Of a stretch of 64,000 nt of DNA, positions 34,094-43,400 are shown in pieces. The notes beneath the pieces are model-generated. The model saw nothing but the letters and a program-made list of their open reading frames with translations. It was not told where the DNA came from and made no database searches. A program made the position numbers and the translations under genes. The stretch comes from Nocardioides sp. Iso805N (lineage in GTDB: Bacteria; Actinomycetota; Actinomycetes; Propionibacteriales; Nocardioidaceae). How positions within the stretch are numbered: the first letter of the stretch is position 1; every line of letters starts with the position of its first letter. The DNA lies in NCBI RefSeq assembly GCF_000364605.1, contig NZ_KB822579.1, forward strand, positions 62,001 to 126,000. Direction: 5' to 3'.

Positions 34094-35050
34094 TCACGCT
34101 GAGCCACCCGCGGCGAGCTGCTCCAGCGCTCGGCGCAGCACCGCGGCGGCCCCGGTCAGCCGATGGCCCTCGTCGTCGAGCAGGTGCAGGACGGAGCCGG
34201 GCCACTCCCGGTGCAGTCGCCAGGCAGTGGCCGGCGGCGTACAGAGGTCGTAGCGGCCCTGGATGAGCGTGGCCGGGAGGTGCCCGAGGGTGGGGATCGT
34301 CGACCACAGCCGCTCCTGGTCGACGAAGCCGCGATGCGCGGCGTAGTGCGTGCTGATCCGAGCGAACGCGGTCGCGAACCGCGACTCGGTGAAGATCGCC
34401 TCCAGCTCCGAGCCGGGCTCGGCGCGCATGCCGTCGAGCTCCCAGCGGCACCAGGCGAGCGCGGCTTCGAGCCGACGGGCGTCGTCGGGCCCCTCGACCG
34501 CGCTGCGATAGCTGGCAACCAGGTCGGCGGCGTCCCCGAGGGTCGCGGTGAAGGCCTCCCAAGCCTCTGGCAGCAGTCGGCCGGCGCCGTCGCGGTAGGT
34601 CCAGTCCAGCTCGGACTGGCTGTAGGTCGTGATGCCGCGCAGCAGCACCGCACGGGCCCGGTCCGGATGCGCACAGACGTAGGCCAGCCCGAGCGTGGCA
34701 CCCCACGACGAACCGGAGACCACCCAGCGCTCGATGCCCCGGTGCTCGCGGAGGCGCTCGATGTCGCCGATGAGGTGATCGAGCGTGTTCGTGGCCAGGG
34801 ACGTCGACGGGTCGCTCGCATGCGGCAGACTCCTGCCGCAGCCGCGCTGGTCGAACATCACCACCCGGAACACCCTCGGGTCGTACGGCGCAGCCATCCC
34901 CGGGACCGTGCCGCCTCCTGGGCCGCCGTGCAGGTGGACCAGCGGGACGCCGCCAGGGTCGCCGAGCTCGCACCACCAGACCCGCTGGCCGTCGCCGACG
35001 TCCAGCAGCCCCTCCACGCGGTCGGCCCAGGCCTGCTCGAACACGCTCAC
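34094..35050 (-). CDS. Proline iminopeptidase family alpha/beta hydrolase (S33)
   Basis: A 318-aa cytoplasmic peptidase-like hydrolase. The S33 hallmarks are H-G-G-P-G-G near residue 42, D-Q-R-G-C-G-R-S near 67, and the nucleophile elbow G-S-S-W-G-A near 115, with Asp and His in R-Y-D-L-C-T-P and E-G-H-R. This layout is that of proline iminopeptidase, which removes N-terminal proline. GTG 35050 is chosen because the fold starts directly after it; longer in-frame extension runs into the next gene. It lies downstream of the SDR gene on the same strand with a 55-base gap. Confidence 0.86.
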   Translation of the reverse strand: MSVFEQAWADRVEGLLDVGDGQRVWWCELGDPGGVPLVHLHGGPGGGTVPGMAAPYDPRVFRVVMFDQRGCGRSLPHASDPSTSLATNTLDHLIGDIERLREHRGIERWVVSGSSWGATLGLAYVCAHPDRARAVLLRGITTYSQSELDWTYRDGAGRLLPEAWEAFTATLGDAADLVASYRSAVEGPDDARRLEAALAWCRWELDGMRAEPGSELEAIFTESRFATAFARISTHYAAHRGFVDQERLWSTIPTLGHLPATLIQGRYDLCTPPATAWRLHREWPGSVLHLLDDEGHRLTGAAAVLRRALEQLAAGGSA

Positions 35051-35105
35051 CCGGCCATGATCGCAACGCCGTCCAACCGCCGGAGGGGCCGACCGGCGGC
35101 GGAGC

Positions 35106-35897
35106 TCACAGCGTCGTGACGAGGCCGCCGTCGATGACGAAGTCGCTGCCGGTGATGTTCCCCGCCCGGTCGCTGGCGAGGAAGATGACCAGGTCGGCGA
35201 TCTCCTCCGCTCGCGTGAACCGGCCCGTGGCCGCGGCAGCCTGCTGCTGCCGGACCACCTCGCCCGGGTCGATCCCGTTGGCCGTCCCGACGGTGGCAGC
35301 CACGCCGGCATCACCGAGCCAAAGGTCGGTCTGCACCGGACCCGGACTGATCGTGTTCACCCGGATGCTCGGCCCGAGCTCCTTCGAGAGCGACTTGCAC
35401 AGGTTGGTCAGAGCGCCCTTGGCGGCGCCGTAGTCGATCACGCCCGGATCGGGCAGGAACGCGTTGACCGAGCTGATCGTGGTGATGCTGGCGCCGGTCC
35501 GCTCCGCCATCGCCGGGATGGCGGCACGCATCGTGCGTACGGCGGCCAGGAAGTTGATGTTCAGCGCCCAGGCCCACTCGTCGTCGGTGATGGCCGCGAA
35601 GCCTGACAGGCGCGGCCTGACGCCGCCGACGTTGTTCACCAGGATGTCCACGCCGCCGTGGAGCTCGGTCGCTGCCGCGATCAGCTCGCTGGGTCCGTCG
35701 GGCGTCGAGAGGTCGACGGCGACCGGGTGGACCCGGCCCTCGTCACGGAGCGCGTCGAGATCGTCGCCGCTGTGCCGCGCCCCCGCCACCACCGACGCGC
35801 CCTGGGCCGCGAGCGCTCGGGTGATCGCGAGCCCGATGCCCTTGCTCGCACCGGTGACGACGGCGACCCGTCCCTCCAGGGCGAGGTCGAGTGTCAC
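35106..35897 (-). CDS. SDR family oxidoreductase
   Basis: A 263-aa classical short-chain dehydrogenase. The cofactor motif T-G-A-S-K-G-I-G is at residues 15-22, N-N-V-G-G near 90, the catalytic Ser in I-S-S-V-N and the Y-G-A-A-K Tyr/Lys pair near 160. A Lys/Arg after the glycine motif (A-R-H-S at about 40) suggests NADP preference. Its ATG overlaps the stop of the alpha/beta hydrolase gene by 4 bases, so the two form an operon. The substrate is unknown. Confidence 0.87.
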   Translation of the reverse strand: MTLDLALEGRVAVVTGASKGIGLAITRALAAQGASVVAGARHSGDDLDALRDEGRVHPVAVDLSTPDGPSELIAAATELHGGVDILVNNVGGVRPRLSGFAAITDDEWAWALNINFLAAVRTMRAAIPAMAERTGASITTISSVNAFLPDPGVIDYGAAKGALTNLCKSLSKELGPSIRVNTISPGPVQTDLWLGDAGVAATVGTANGIDPGEVVRQQQAAAATGRFTRAEEIADLVIFLASDRAGNITGSDFVIDGGLVTTL

Positions 35898-36691
35898 AGA
35901 CCCTGCTCCTTGAGCCAGGAGAGGCTCTTGTCAGCCACCTCCTGCCAACCGTGGTCGATCGTCAGCGAGTGACCGCGGTCGGCGAACTCGACGATGTCGG
36001 TGACGGCGTCGCTGTGCCGGTACTGCTTGAGGGTCGCCTTGGTCACGGACTCGGGCACGGTGTTGTCCTTACCGCCCATGACGAGCAGCAGCGGGCCGCG
36101 GTTCTGGTTCTTGGTGTCGACCTTGGCGGGCGAGTGCGGGTTGAAGTTGGCTGCGGCAGCCTCGAACAGAGGCTTGCCGGGTGCGGGGATCGCCCAGCGC
36201 TCGAAGAGCTCGTCGGACTCCTCGGCGGGCACGGCGTTGCCGAAGGCGAAGCGGAACTGCTCGGCCGTCAACGAGACGGCCCGGTGCTTGTTGGCCGGGT
36301 TCTTGAACACTGGCAGCGTCGCCTTGAGGGCCGAGAGCGGGACCGGAAGCACGCCCTTGATCTGGGCGGCGTCGATCGCCACCGCGGCTGCGGCGAGATC
36401 CTCGCCCAGCAGCCGCTGGGCGATCATCCCGCCGAAGGAGTGCCCGACCAGGATCGGCTTGGCCGGCAAGTCGGCGATGATCCCCGCGAAGTGCGCCACC
36501 ACGTCGTCGATGCCGTGGTCGGCGATGTCGTCGGGGCGCTGCCGCGCCTCGGCCACGGTGGTGGGGTCACCGGGCCAGCCCGGCGCGCTCGCGTCGTAGC
36601 CGGCTTCGGTGAAGCGATGGATCCAGGCTTCCCAGGAGGTGGCATGGAGCCACAGGCCGTGGATGAACAGGACGGGTGTGCTCTCGGACAT
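35894..36691 (-). CDS. Alpha/beta hydrolase
   Basis: A 265-aa hydrolase. Oxyanion strand V-L-F-I-H-G-L-W, nucleophile elbow V-G-H-S-F-G-G near residue 94, and the C-terminal acid/base pair in G-G-K-D-N-T-V-P and D-R-G-H-S-L-T are intact. ATG 36691 is chosen for the GGAGGA ribosome site a few bases upstream; an in-frame ATG 30 bases earlier lacks one. It is first in a two-gene operon with an SDR gene, and a double ACTAGT element lies about 50 bases upstream. Confidence 0.84.
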   Translation of the reverse strand: MSESTPVLFIHGLWLHATSWEAWIHRFTEAGYDASAPGWPGDPTTVAEARQRPDDIADHGIDDVVAHFAGIIADLPAKPILVGHSFGGMIAQRLLGEDLAAAAVAIDAAQIKGVLPVPLSALKATLPVFKNPANKHRAVSLTAEQFRFAFGNAVPAEESDELFERWAIPAPGKPLFEAAAANFNPHSPAKVDTKNQNRGPLLLVMGGKDNTVPESVTKATLKQYRHSDAVTDIVEFADRGHSLTIDHGWQEVADKSLSWLKEQGL

Positions 36692-36738
36692 GGGCGCTTC
36701 CTCCGTTGAGGCCTGTGACACCGATGATCTACCTACCT

Positions 36739-36753
36739 ACTAGTCAAACTAGT
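36739..36753. promoter_or_regulatory. Possible operator ACTAGT-CAA-ACTAGT
   Basis: Two copies of the palindrome ACTAGT separated by CAA lie 48 bases upstream of the hydrolase-SDR operon. A third, CTAGT, occurs at 36776-36780. ACTAGT is rare in DNA of this GC content, and tandem copies in a promoter position suggest a regulator site. No regulator gene adjoins, so this is tentative. Confidence 0.45.
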
Positions 36754-36909
36754 GCTCTGCGAGGGCAGAAGTCATCTAGTTGCCAGGAAGAAGTGACACG
36801 GAGGCGATGGCCGGACCTCGGCGCTGCCCTCGGGAGGGCTCGCGAGGAAGGCACCGGTTCCGGCCCGCGGCGTACGCTCGAAGCATTCTCTTCCCGCTAG
36901 GGAGGCGCC

Positions 36910-37695
36910 ATGGGCGTGCTGCTGTTCATCGTGGTGGTGCTGGTCGTGCTCGGGGGACTCTCGTCCGCGATCAGCGCGCGTGTGGTCAAGCAGATCGAGC
37001 GTGGGGTGGTGTTCCGCCTGGGTCGGGTCCTGCCGGAGCCGCGCCCGCCCGGCCTGACGGCCCTGATCCCGATCGTGGATCAGATGAAGCGGGTCAACAT
37101 GCAGGTCGTGACGATGACGGTGCCGGCGCAGGACGGCATCACGCGCGACAACGTCACCGTCCGGGTGGACGCGGTCGTCTACTACCGGGTGATCGACCCG
37201 ATCAAGGCGGTGGTCCAGGTGCAGGACTACGCCTACGCGATCGCCCAGGTGGCGCAGACCTCGCTGCGCTCGATCATCGGCAAGAGCGAGCTCGACGACC
37301 TGCTCTGCAACCGCGAGCACCTCAACGAAGGCCTGGAGGTGATGCTCGACAGCCCGGCGGTCCCGTGGGGCATCGAGATCGACCGGGTGGAGATCAAGGA
37401 CGTCGAGCTGCCCGAGTCGATGAAGCGGTCGATGTCACGCCAGGCGGAGGCCGAACGCGAGCGCCGGGCTCGGATCATCACCGCGGACGGTGAGTTCCAG
37501 GCGTCCAAGCGTCTCTCGGAGGCAGCGAGCGCCATGGCGGCCACACCCGCCGCCCTCCAGCTGCGACTGCTCCAGACGATGGTCGAGGTGGCGGCCGAGA
37601 AGAACTCCACGCTGGTGCTCCCGTTCCCGGTGGAGCTGCTGCGCTACTTCGACGCGGTCGCCGGGGCTACTTCCCGTGCGGATCCGCCTGATTGA
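36910..37695 (+). CDS. Slipin/SPFH (band 7) membrane protein
   Basis: A 261-aa stomatin-like protein: one N-terminal membrane helix (residues 2-20), then the SPFH domain with E-R-G-V-V-F-R-L-G-R and a P-A-Q-D-G-I-T-R-D-N-V-T-V-R-V-D-A-V-V-Y-Y-R block, a coiled-coil rich in Glu/Arg/Ala (R-Q-A-E-A-E-R-E-R-R-A-R) and a short tail. Such proteins form large membrane-bound rings and are tied to membrane microdomains or partner proteases. The usual NfeD partner is absent. CTAGGGAGG at 36897-36905 provides the ribosome site. Its last 29 bases overlap the convergent SDR gene. Confidence 0.9.
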   Translation: MGVLLFIVVVLVVLGGLSSAISARVVKQIERGVVFRLGRVLPEPRPPGLTALIPIVDQMKRVNMQVVTMTVPAQDGITRDNVTVRVDAVVYYRVIDPIKAVVQVQDYAYAIAQVAQTSLRSIIGKSELDDLLCNREHLNEGLEVMLDSPAVPWGIEIDRVEIKDVELPESMKRSMSRQAEAERERRARIITADGEFQASKRLSEAASAMAATPAALQLRLLQTMVEVAAEKNSTLVLPFPVELLRYFDAVAGATSRADPPD

Positions 37696-38425
37696 GCGTC
37701 GCGACGACCTGGTCGTAGTCGCCGCGTGCCTCGCCGTACCGGAGGAACTTGACCCGCTCGACCTGGATCTCGGTGGCATCGGGCTGGGCCTCGATCAGTC
37801 CCATTACCTCGCCGACGAAGGCGTCGAGCGGCATGGCGAACGCGCTCTCCCGCTGGCCGGGCATCAGGTCGGTCTGCACGGCCGGTGGCTCAAGCTCGAC
37901 CACGTCGACGCTGGTCCCGGCGAGCTGGAGCCGGATCGACTCGCTGAGCAGGTGGATGGCGGCCTTGGTCGCGTTGTAGGTCGGCGTGACCTTCAGCGGC
38001 GCGAACGCGAGCCCCGACGAGACGGTCATGATGGTGGCGTCCGGCTGGGCGAGCAGCTGGTCCAGGAACGCGTCGATCAGCCGGATCGGGCCGAGCAGGT
38101 TGGTGGTGACGATCTCCGCGGCACCCTCGGCGAAGCCGCTCCGCGTCCAGTCCTCGACGCGCATGATGCCTGCCATGGTGACCAGCACGTTGAGGTTCGG
38201 GTGCTCCGCACTCACCTGCCGTGCGGCGGCGCTGATGCTCGCCGGGTCGGCCGTGTCGATCGCGATGGTGGCCAGGTCGTGATCGGCGGCGATCTGGTCG
38301 AGCAGGTGCTGGCGCCGGCCGCCGACGATGACGGTGTTGCCCTTGTCCCGCAGCGCCATCGCGAGGGCGAGGCCGATGCCGCTGGTGGCTCCGGGGATGA
38401 AGATGGTGTTTCCACTGATTCGCAT
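37667..38425 (-). CDS. SDR family oxidoreductase, DltE-like
   Basis: A 252-aa short-chain dehydrogenase. G-A-T-S-G-I-G-L-A-L is the cofactor motif (12-21), followed by G-G-R-R (NADP-type) near residue 35; M-A-G-I near 84 stands for NNAG, Ser in T-V-S-S and the Y-N-A-T-K pair near 150. The form resembles DltE-type SDRs. It is divergent from an XRE regulator gene, a pairing in which the regulator usually controls the SDR. Its 3' end overlaps the slipin gene tail by 29 bases in the opposite direction. Confidence 0.86.
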   Translation of the reverse strand: MRISGNTIFIPGATSGIGLALAMALRDKGNTVIVGGRRQHLLDQIAADHDLATIAIDTADPASISAAARQVSAEHPNLNVLVTMAGIMRVEDWTRSGFAEGAAEIVTTNLLGPIRLIDAFLDQLLAQPDATIMTVSSGLAFAPLKVTPTYNATKAAIHLLSESIRLQLAGTSVDVVELEPPAVQTDLMPGQRESAFAMPLDAFVGEVMGLIEAQPDATEIQVERVKFLRYGEARGDYDQVVATLNQADPHGK

Positions 38426-38525
38426 GTGTCCAGCAAAGCGCGCGCGTCTGCCCGGTGGCAGAGAGCCCTCATCGTGGGATCGGCGATCCCTGTCTCGCCG
38501 TGGTGCGGTGCGGGATCATCGAGCC

Positions 38526-39374
38526 ATGGACCGCGCCGCACTCGCCGACTTCCTCCTGCGCCGCCGGCAGCAGCTCCAGCCGACCGATGTCGGCCTGCCG
38601 GCCGGTGCCCGTCGGCGTACGCCTGGGCTGCGCCGCGAGGAGGTCGCCGCGCTGGCCGCGATGTCGACCGACTACTACACCCGTCTGGAGCAGCAGCGCG
38701 GCCCGCAGCCGAGTGTGCAGATGCTCGCCGCACTGGCACGTGCGCTCCGCCTCACGCCGGACGAGCGCGACTATCTCTACCGGGTCGCGGGGCACAGCGC
38801 ACCGGACCGGCTGGCAGCAGGGGAGTACGTCGCGCCGGCACTTCTGCGCGTCCTCGATCGACTCTCGGACACGCCGGCGATGGTGATCAACGCGGTCGGG
38901 GAGACGCTCGTCCAGAACGACCCCGCCCGGGCACTCTTCGGTGACCAGACGTCGTATGCCGGCCTCGAGCGCAGCGAGGTCTACCGCTGGTTCGTCCATC
39001 CCGACACGGAGCGGATCCGCTATCCCGAGGAGGACCGGCCGCGGCACAGCCGGTCCCAGGTCGCGGCGATGCGCGCCGCGTACGGCTCGATGGGCCCGCG
39101 CTCGCGTGCCGGCGAGCTGGTCGGTGAGCTGCAGCGGGTGAGTGAGGAGTTCGCCGAGCTGTGGGACCGCCACGAGGTCGCGCGGCGGTTCGAGGATCAC
39201 AAGGTGCTGATCCACCCCGAGGTCGGTGCGATCGAGCTGGACTGCCAGGTGCTCTTCACCGAGGACCAGTCCCAAGCACTGCTGGTGCTCACCGCCGCGC
39301 CGCGGACCGAGGACGACGACAAGCTGCGGCTGCTGGCGGTGCTGGGGACCCAGGAGTTCAGTCAGCGAGCCTGA
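38526..39374 (+). CDS. XRE family regulator with MmyB-like ligand domain
   Basis: A 282-aa regulator. The N-terminal HTH carries the family signature L-R-R-E-E-V-A-A-L-A-A-M-S-T-D-Y-Y-T-R-L-E-Q (about residues 36-57); the rest is the MmyB-like PAS-type domain with L-F-G-D-Q and F-V-H-P-D and the closing V-L-F-T-E-D-Q-S. These regulators often sit divergent from one SDR gene that they repress, as here. ATG 38526 is chosen because the conserved N-terminus starts there. Confidence 0.88.
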   Translation: MDRAALADFLLRRRQQLQPTDVGLPAGARRRTPGLRREEVAALAAMSTDYYTRLEQQRGPQPSVQMLAALARALRLTPDERDYLYRVAGHSAPDRLAAGEYVAPALLRVLDRLSDTPAMVINAVGETLVQNDPARALFGDQTSYAGLERSEVYRWFVHPDTERIRYPEEDRPRHSRSQVAAMRAAYGSMGPRSRAGELVGELQRVSEEFAELWDRHEVARRFEDHKVLIHPEVGAIELDCQVLFTEDQSQALLVLTAAPRTEDDDKLRLLAVLGTQEFSQRA

Positions 39375-39446
39375 CAAGCACTGGTGCTCCAGGCACCTCA
39401 ACCGGCGAAATGTGACCTCTCAACCCGCAGAAGGTGACCTCTCGAC

Positions 39447-41159
39447 CTACGCCGGCCGCATCCGGTACTCCAACGTGTCGAGCATGCTCTCCACCTGGCG
39501 GTAGGTCTCGGAGCTGTCCGCGCCGATGGCGCGTTCGCTGATGAGCGCGTCCCGCATCGCGTCGAGGTAGCGCACCTGCACGGTCGCCAGCTGGTCGCGA
39601 GGCACGGGCGGAGCCTCGCGCGTGTCCTTGGTGGCGGAGATCAGTCGCGGCAGGATCCCCTCCTCCATCGTCCGCACGAGCTCCGGATCGAGCGGCTCGC
39701 CGTCGATGGTCTGCTCGCTGAGCGGTCCGAGCGTGTCGATCGCCGTCTCGCCCACCCGCCGCAACAGGCCCTGTACAGCGTCGTGCCGCTCCTCCTCGCT
39801 GTCGGGCGTGAACCGCATCCGCGCGATCAGCGCCGGCAGGGTCAGCCCGAAGAGCACCAGCGTGATCAGGGCGACGAAGAACGCTGCCAGGATCACACTG
39901 GCGCGGTGCGGAGTGCCGACCGGGATCGTCTGGGCGGCGGCCACCGTGACGACGCCGCGCATGCCGGCCCAGGCGAGCACCAGCATGCCCCGGGCGGTGA
40001 TCGGCTCGCGTTCCTCGAACGCGGCGTCGGCGCGGCCGCGGGCGAGCCGGTGCCGCGCCCACGCGAGCCGGCTCTCCTCGCGCTCGTCGGCAGGCGTCAT
40101 CGCATCGAGCTTCTCCTCGAACGAGCTCAACCGGGCCTGGACCTGGTCGCCGCGGTCGTCGGGCCCGAGGCGATCGGCCAGAGCCGGCCAGGCCAGCCCC
40201 AGGAACCGGAGCGCGATCAGCAACCCGACCACGATCAGCACCAGGCCGGTGATCTCGCCGGTGTCGGTCTCGGTGCGGGCCGCGTCGACGAGCTCGGGCA
40301 GCTCGTAGCCCATCGCCAGGAAGACGGCACTCTCCAAGATGAAGTTGATCGTGGTCCAGGTGGTCGTCTGGGTCTGCCGGTCGCGTGCGCTGAAGCGCCG
40401 GCTGCCCATCGTGCCCGTCGCCAGGCCGGCCACCACCACGGCGAGCACGCCGGAGGAATGGGCCTCCTCGGCCGGGAAGTAGGCCAGGAACGGCACGGCG
40501 AAGGAGATCGTGGTGTTGAGCACGGGATCATCGAGCCGTTGCCGCAGCAGCACGGTGAGCACGCCGACCGCGAGCCCGATGACCACGCCGCCGACGACCG
40601 CCCAACCGAAGTCGAGCACGGTGTGGCCCAGGCTGAAGCCGCTCGCCGTCAGCCCGGCGACGGCGGTCCGGAGCACCACCAGCGCCGACGCGTCGTTGAC
40701 CAGGCTCTCGCCCTCCAGCACCGTCATCAGCCGTGGTGGCAGCCCGACCCGATGACCGATCGCCGATGCGGCGACAGCATCGGTCGGGCTGACCACGGCG
40801 CCCAGCGCGGTGGCCAGGGCGAACGGGATCCCCGGGAAGACCGCGTGCACGACGGCGCCGATGACCAGCGCCGAGACGATCACCATCACCACCGACAGCC
40901 ACGCGATCAGGGAGAGGTTCCGGCGCATGTCCAGCACCGGCAGCTGCACGGCAGATGCGTAGAGCAGCGGCGGCAGCACGCCGGCCAGCACCAGCTCGGG
41001 CTCGACGTGGATCTCCGGGGTCGGTGGCAGGTAGCTGGCACCGATGCCGAGCGCCACCAGCAGCAGCGGGGTGGCGATGCCGGTGCGCCGGGAGAACACC
41101 GAGGCGGCGATCATGATCGCCAGCGCCGCGCCGGCGATGAGCACGAACTGGTGGTCCAT
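39447..41159 (-). CDS. CPA1-type Na+/H+ antiporter
   Basis: A 570-aa transporter. About 12 membrane helices fill residues 1-420, with the active-site region S-P-T-D-A-V-A-A-S-A-I near 118 and E-G-E-S-L-V-N-D-A-S-A near 146, both diagnostic of the CPA1 (NhaP/NhaK) group. A charged cytoplasmic insert sits around 330-380 and the last 140 residues form a soluble helical tail. It would exchange Na+ or K+ for protons. ATG 41159 is 7 bases from a TAGACT -10 box read on the minus strand, indicating a leaderless transcript. Confidence 0.9.
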   Translation of the reverse strand: MDHQFVLIAGAALAIMIAASVFSRRTGIATPLLLVALGIGASYLPPTPEIHVEPELVLAGVLPPLLYASAVQLPVLDMRRNLSLIAWLSVVMVIVSALVIGAVVHAVFPGIPFALATALGAVVSPTDAVAASAIGHRVGLPPRLMTVLEGESLVNDASALVVLRTAVAGLTASGFSLGHTVLDFGWAVVGGVVIGLAVGVLTVLLRQRLDDPVLNTTISFAVPFLAYFPAEEAHSSGVLAVVVAGLATGTMGSRRFSARDRQTQTTTWTTINFILESAVFLAMGYELPELVDAARTETDTGEITGLVLIVVGLLIALRFLGLAWPALADRLGPDDRGDQVQARLSSFEEKLDAMTPADEREESRLAWARHRLARGRADAAFEEREPITARGMLVLAWAGMRGVVTVAAAQTIPVGTPHRASVILAAFFVALITLVLFGLTLPALIARMRFTPDSEEERHDAVQGLLRRVGETAIDTLGPLSEQTIDGEPLDPELVRTMEEGILPRLISATKDTREAPPVPRDQLATVQVRYLDAMRDALISERAIGADSSETYRQVESMLDTLEYRMRPA

Positions 41160-41190
41160 GTGCCGGAGTCTAGGGACCGGCGTAGGCCGA

Positions 41191-42111
41191 TCAGTGACGT
41201 CGAGGCAGCCAGTCTCCGCGCTGCACCACGTCGTACAACGCCTGGGCGGCGGCGCTCGGCCGACGGTCGGTGCGCCAGGACAGTCCGATGCGCCGGACCG
41301 CGTGCGCATCGCTGATCGGCACCTCGACCACGTCGGTTGGGCGCGGGATGGCGGGCGGGAGTACGGCGACGCCCAGCCCGGCGGCGACCAGGCCACGCAG
41401 CGTCTGCACGTCCTCTCCCTCGAACGCGATCGTCGGCGTGATGCCGGCCTCGGAGAGGAGGTCGTCGACCTGGATCCGCAGGCCGAACGCCGCGCGCATC
41501 ACCAACAGCGGCTCGGACGCGACGTCGTGGAGGCGCACCCGGCGACGTTGGGCGAGCCGGTGCTCGGGTGGCACCGCCAGGACCAGTGGCTCGTCGTAGA
41601 GGTGGACCGTGCGCACCTGCGTGGACGCGGGGTAGGCGGGGGAGACGATGACGGCATCGGCCGCGCCCGACTCCAGTGCCTCGAGGCAGCCGTCGCGGGC
41701 GCCCTGACGCAGGTCGAACCGGGCAGCCGGATAGTCGGCACGCAGTGCCCTGACCAGCGCCGGCACCACGATCCGGCCCTGGGTGTGCTGGAACGCCAGC
41801 GACACCGCGTCGGCCCGCTCACCCGTGAGACGGCGTACGGCGTCGAGGCCGTCGTCGACGGCAGCCAAGGCCCGCTCGGCGTGCGGCAGCAGCGCCTGGG
41901 CCTCCTCGGTCAGTCGTACGCCGCGGCCGTCCCGCTCCAGCACCGGTGCGCCGAGCCGCTCGGCCAGCCGGGCAAGGCCGCGGCTGACGGTGGGTTGGGG
42001 CACCGCGAGCTCCTCGGCGGCGGCGGTGACTCCGCCGGTACTAGCGATGGCGAGCAGGTAGGGGAGGTCGGAGAGAACCTCGCGCAGCTCCGGCGTCCGC
42101 ATCTGTGGCAT
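41191..42111 (-). CDS. LysR family transcriptional regulator
   Basis: A 306-aa LTTR. The HTH spans about residues 8-65 (L-L-A-I-A-S-T-G-G-V-T-A-A-A-E-E-L-A-V-P-Q-P-T-V-S-R-G), followed by the effector-binding Rossmann-like halves with G-L-G-V-A-V-L-P. Starts at 42111, 42102 or 42135 are possible; 42111 is taken because a TATCGT-like box lies just before it. It is divergent from an MFS transporter gene with a 71-base gap, the standard arrangement for LysR control of its neighbour. Confidence 0.87.
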   Translation of the reverse strand: MPQMRTPELREVLSDLPYLLAIASTGGVTAAAEELAVPQPTVSRGLARLAERLGAPVLERDGRGVRLTEEAQALLPHAERALAAVDDGLDAVRRLTGERADAVSLAFQHTQGRIVVPALVRALRADYPAARFDLRQGARDGCLEALESGAADAVIVSPAYPASTQVRTVHLYDEPLVLAVPPEHRLAQRRRVRLHDVASEPLLVMRAAFGLRIQVDDLLSEAGITPTIAFEGEDVQTLRGLVAAGLGVAVLPPAIPRPTDVVEVPISDAHAVRRIGLSWRTDRRPSAAAQALYDVVQRGDWLPRRH

Positions 42112-42182
42112 GCAGAAACGATATCGATAGTCCACGATTCATGCATTGGTGCGATCAAAGAACTGCTCCTACCGTCGAAGTC

Positions 42183-43394
42183 GTGACCTTGACGACCGCA
42201 CCCCTCGATACCCGGTGGGAGGGGCACGCACGGGACTCGGCGGAATATCGCCGCATCCTGATCGCGCTGGCGTGTGCCGGCGTGGCGACGTTCGCCCAGC
42301 TCTACTCGCCGCAGGGCATCCTGCCGCTGGTCTCCCGCTCGCTGGACGTGAGCGCCGATCGCGCCGCACTGCTGATCTCCGCCGCGACCCTCGGCCTGGC
42401 CGCCGGCGTGCTGCCGTGGTCCTGGGTGGCCGACCGGATCGGACGACTCGCAGCCATGCGGCTCTCCCTCGTCGCCGCCACCGTGCTCGGCTTCGCGGTC
42501 GTGCTGTGCCCGGACTTCGCCTGGATCCTGGTGCTGCGCACTGCCGAGGGCGCGGCGCTCGGCGGCCTGCCGGCGCTCGCGGTGACCTACCTGCAGGAGG
42601 AGATCCACCCCTCGCACACCGTCATCGCGGCGGGCACCTACGTCTCCGGTACGACGATCGGCGGCCTTCTCGGCCGTGTGGTCGCGGCACCCATCGCTGC
42701 CGCGCTCGGCTGGCGCTGGGGCGTGGCAGCCGTGGTGGTGCTCTCGGGCGTAGCCGCAGTGGGGTTCATGCTGGCTGCCCCGGCCCCGCGCGGCTTCCTG
42801 CGTACGGCCACTGCGGGCTCGGGACCCCTCTTCCGCGCCATCGCGGCGAACCTGCGCGACCCGCGGATGCTGGTGCTCTACGGTCAGGGCTTCTTGTTGA
42901 TGGGCGGCTTCGTCACCATCTACAACTACCTGGCGTTCCGGCTGCAGCGCGAGCCGTTCCACCTCAGCGCCACGGTCACCTCGCTGCTGTTCTTCGCCTA
43001 CCTCGCAGGCACGTGGTCCTCGCGCCGGGCCGGGATCGCGGCCACCAGGTTGGGCCGTCGGCGGGTGCTGGTCGGCAGCGTCGCGGTCATGGTCGCCGGG
43101 GTCCTGCTGACGCTGATGTCATGGCTGCCGGGAGTGCTGGTCGGGTTGGTGGTGCTGACGGTCGGCTTCTTCGGTGCGCACTCGATCGCGTCCGGGTGGA
43201 CCGGCGCGCGGGCACGCGTCGGCCGGGCGCAGGCGACCTCGCTCTACAACCTCTTCTACTACCTGGGCTCGAGCGTGGTCGGCTGGGTCGGCGGCGTGGT
43301 GTTCACGCGCTGGGGCTGGGGTGCGATAGCGGCGCTGGTCGTCGTCGCGGCGCTGGCCGCCGGGGTGTGGGCGCTGAGCACGCCCGACGACTGA
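42183..43394 (+). CDS. MFS transporter
   Basis: A 403-aa, 12-TM major facilitator. Motif A appears as W-V-A-D-R-I-G-R after TM2 and the second-half equivalent as T-R-L-G-R-R-R. The Y-S-P-Q-G-I-L-P TM1 and the E-G-A-A-L-G-G-L-P-A-L TM4 are typical of the YnfM/arabinose-efflux-like family. GTG 42183 lies 7 bases after TACCGT (42170-42175), so it is likely leaderless. Control by the divergent LysR gene is expected. It converges on egtD with a 6-base gap. Confidence 0.87.
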   Translation: MTLTTAPLDTRWEGHARDSAEYRRILIALACAGVATFAQLYSPQGILPLVSRSLDVSADRAALLISAATLGLAAGVLPWSWVADRIGRLAAMRLSLVAATVLGFAVVLCPDFAWILVLRTAEGAALGGLPALAVTYLQEEIHPSHTVIAAGTYVSGTTIGGLLGRVVAAPIAAALGWRWGVAAVVVLSGVAAVGFMLAAPAPRGFLRTATAGSGPLFRAIAANLRDPRMLVLYGQGFLLMGGFVTIYNYLAFRLQREPFHLSATVTSLLFFAYLAGTWSSRRAGIAATRLGRRRVLVGSVAVMVAGVLLTLMSWLPGVLVGLVVLTVGFFGAHSIASGWTGARARVGRAQATSLYNLFYYLGSSVVGWVGGVVFTRWGWGAIAALVVVAALAAGVWALSTPDD

Positions 43395-43400
43395 TGCGGG

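Noticed and set aside
39412..39443. Direct repeat GTGACCTCTC (39412-39421 and 39434-39443) between the XRE and antiporter genes
   Set aside because: Only two short copies between convergent gene ends, no flanking inverted repeats or transposase; too little to call an element.
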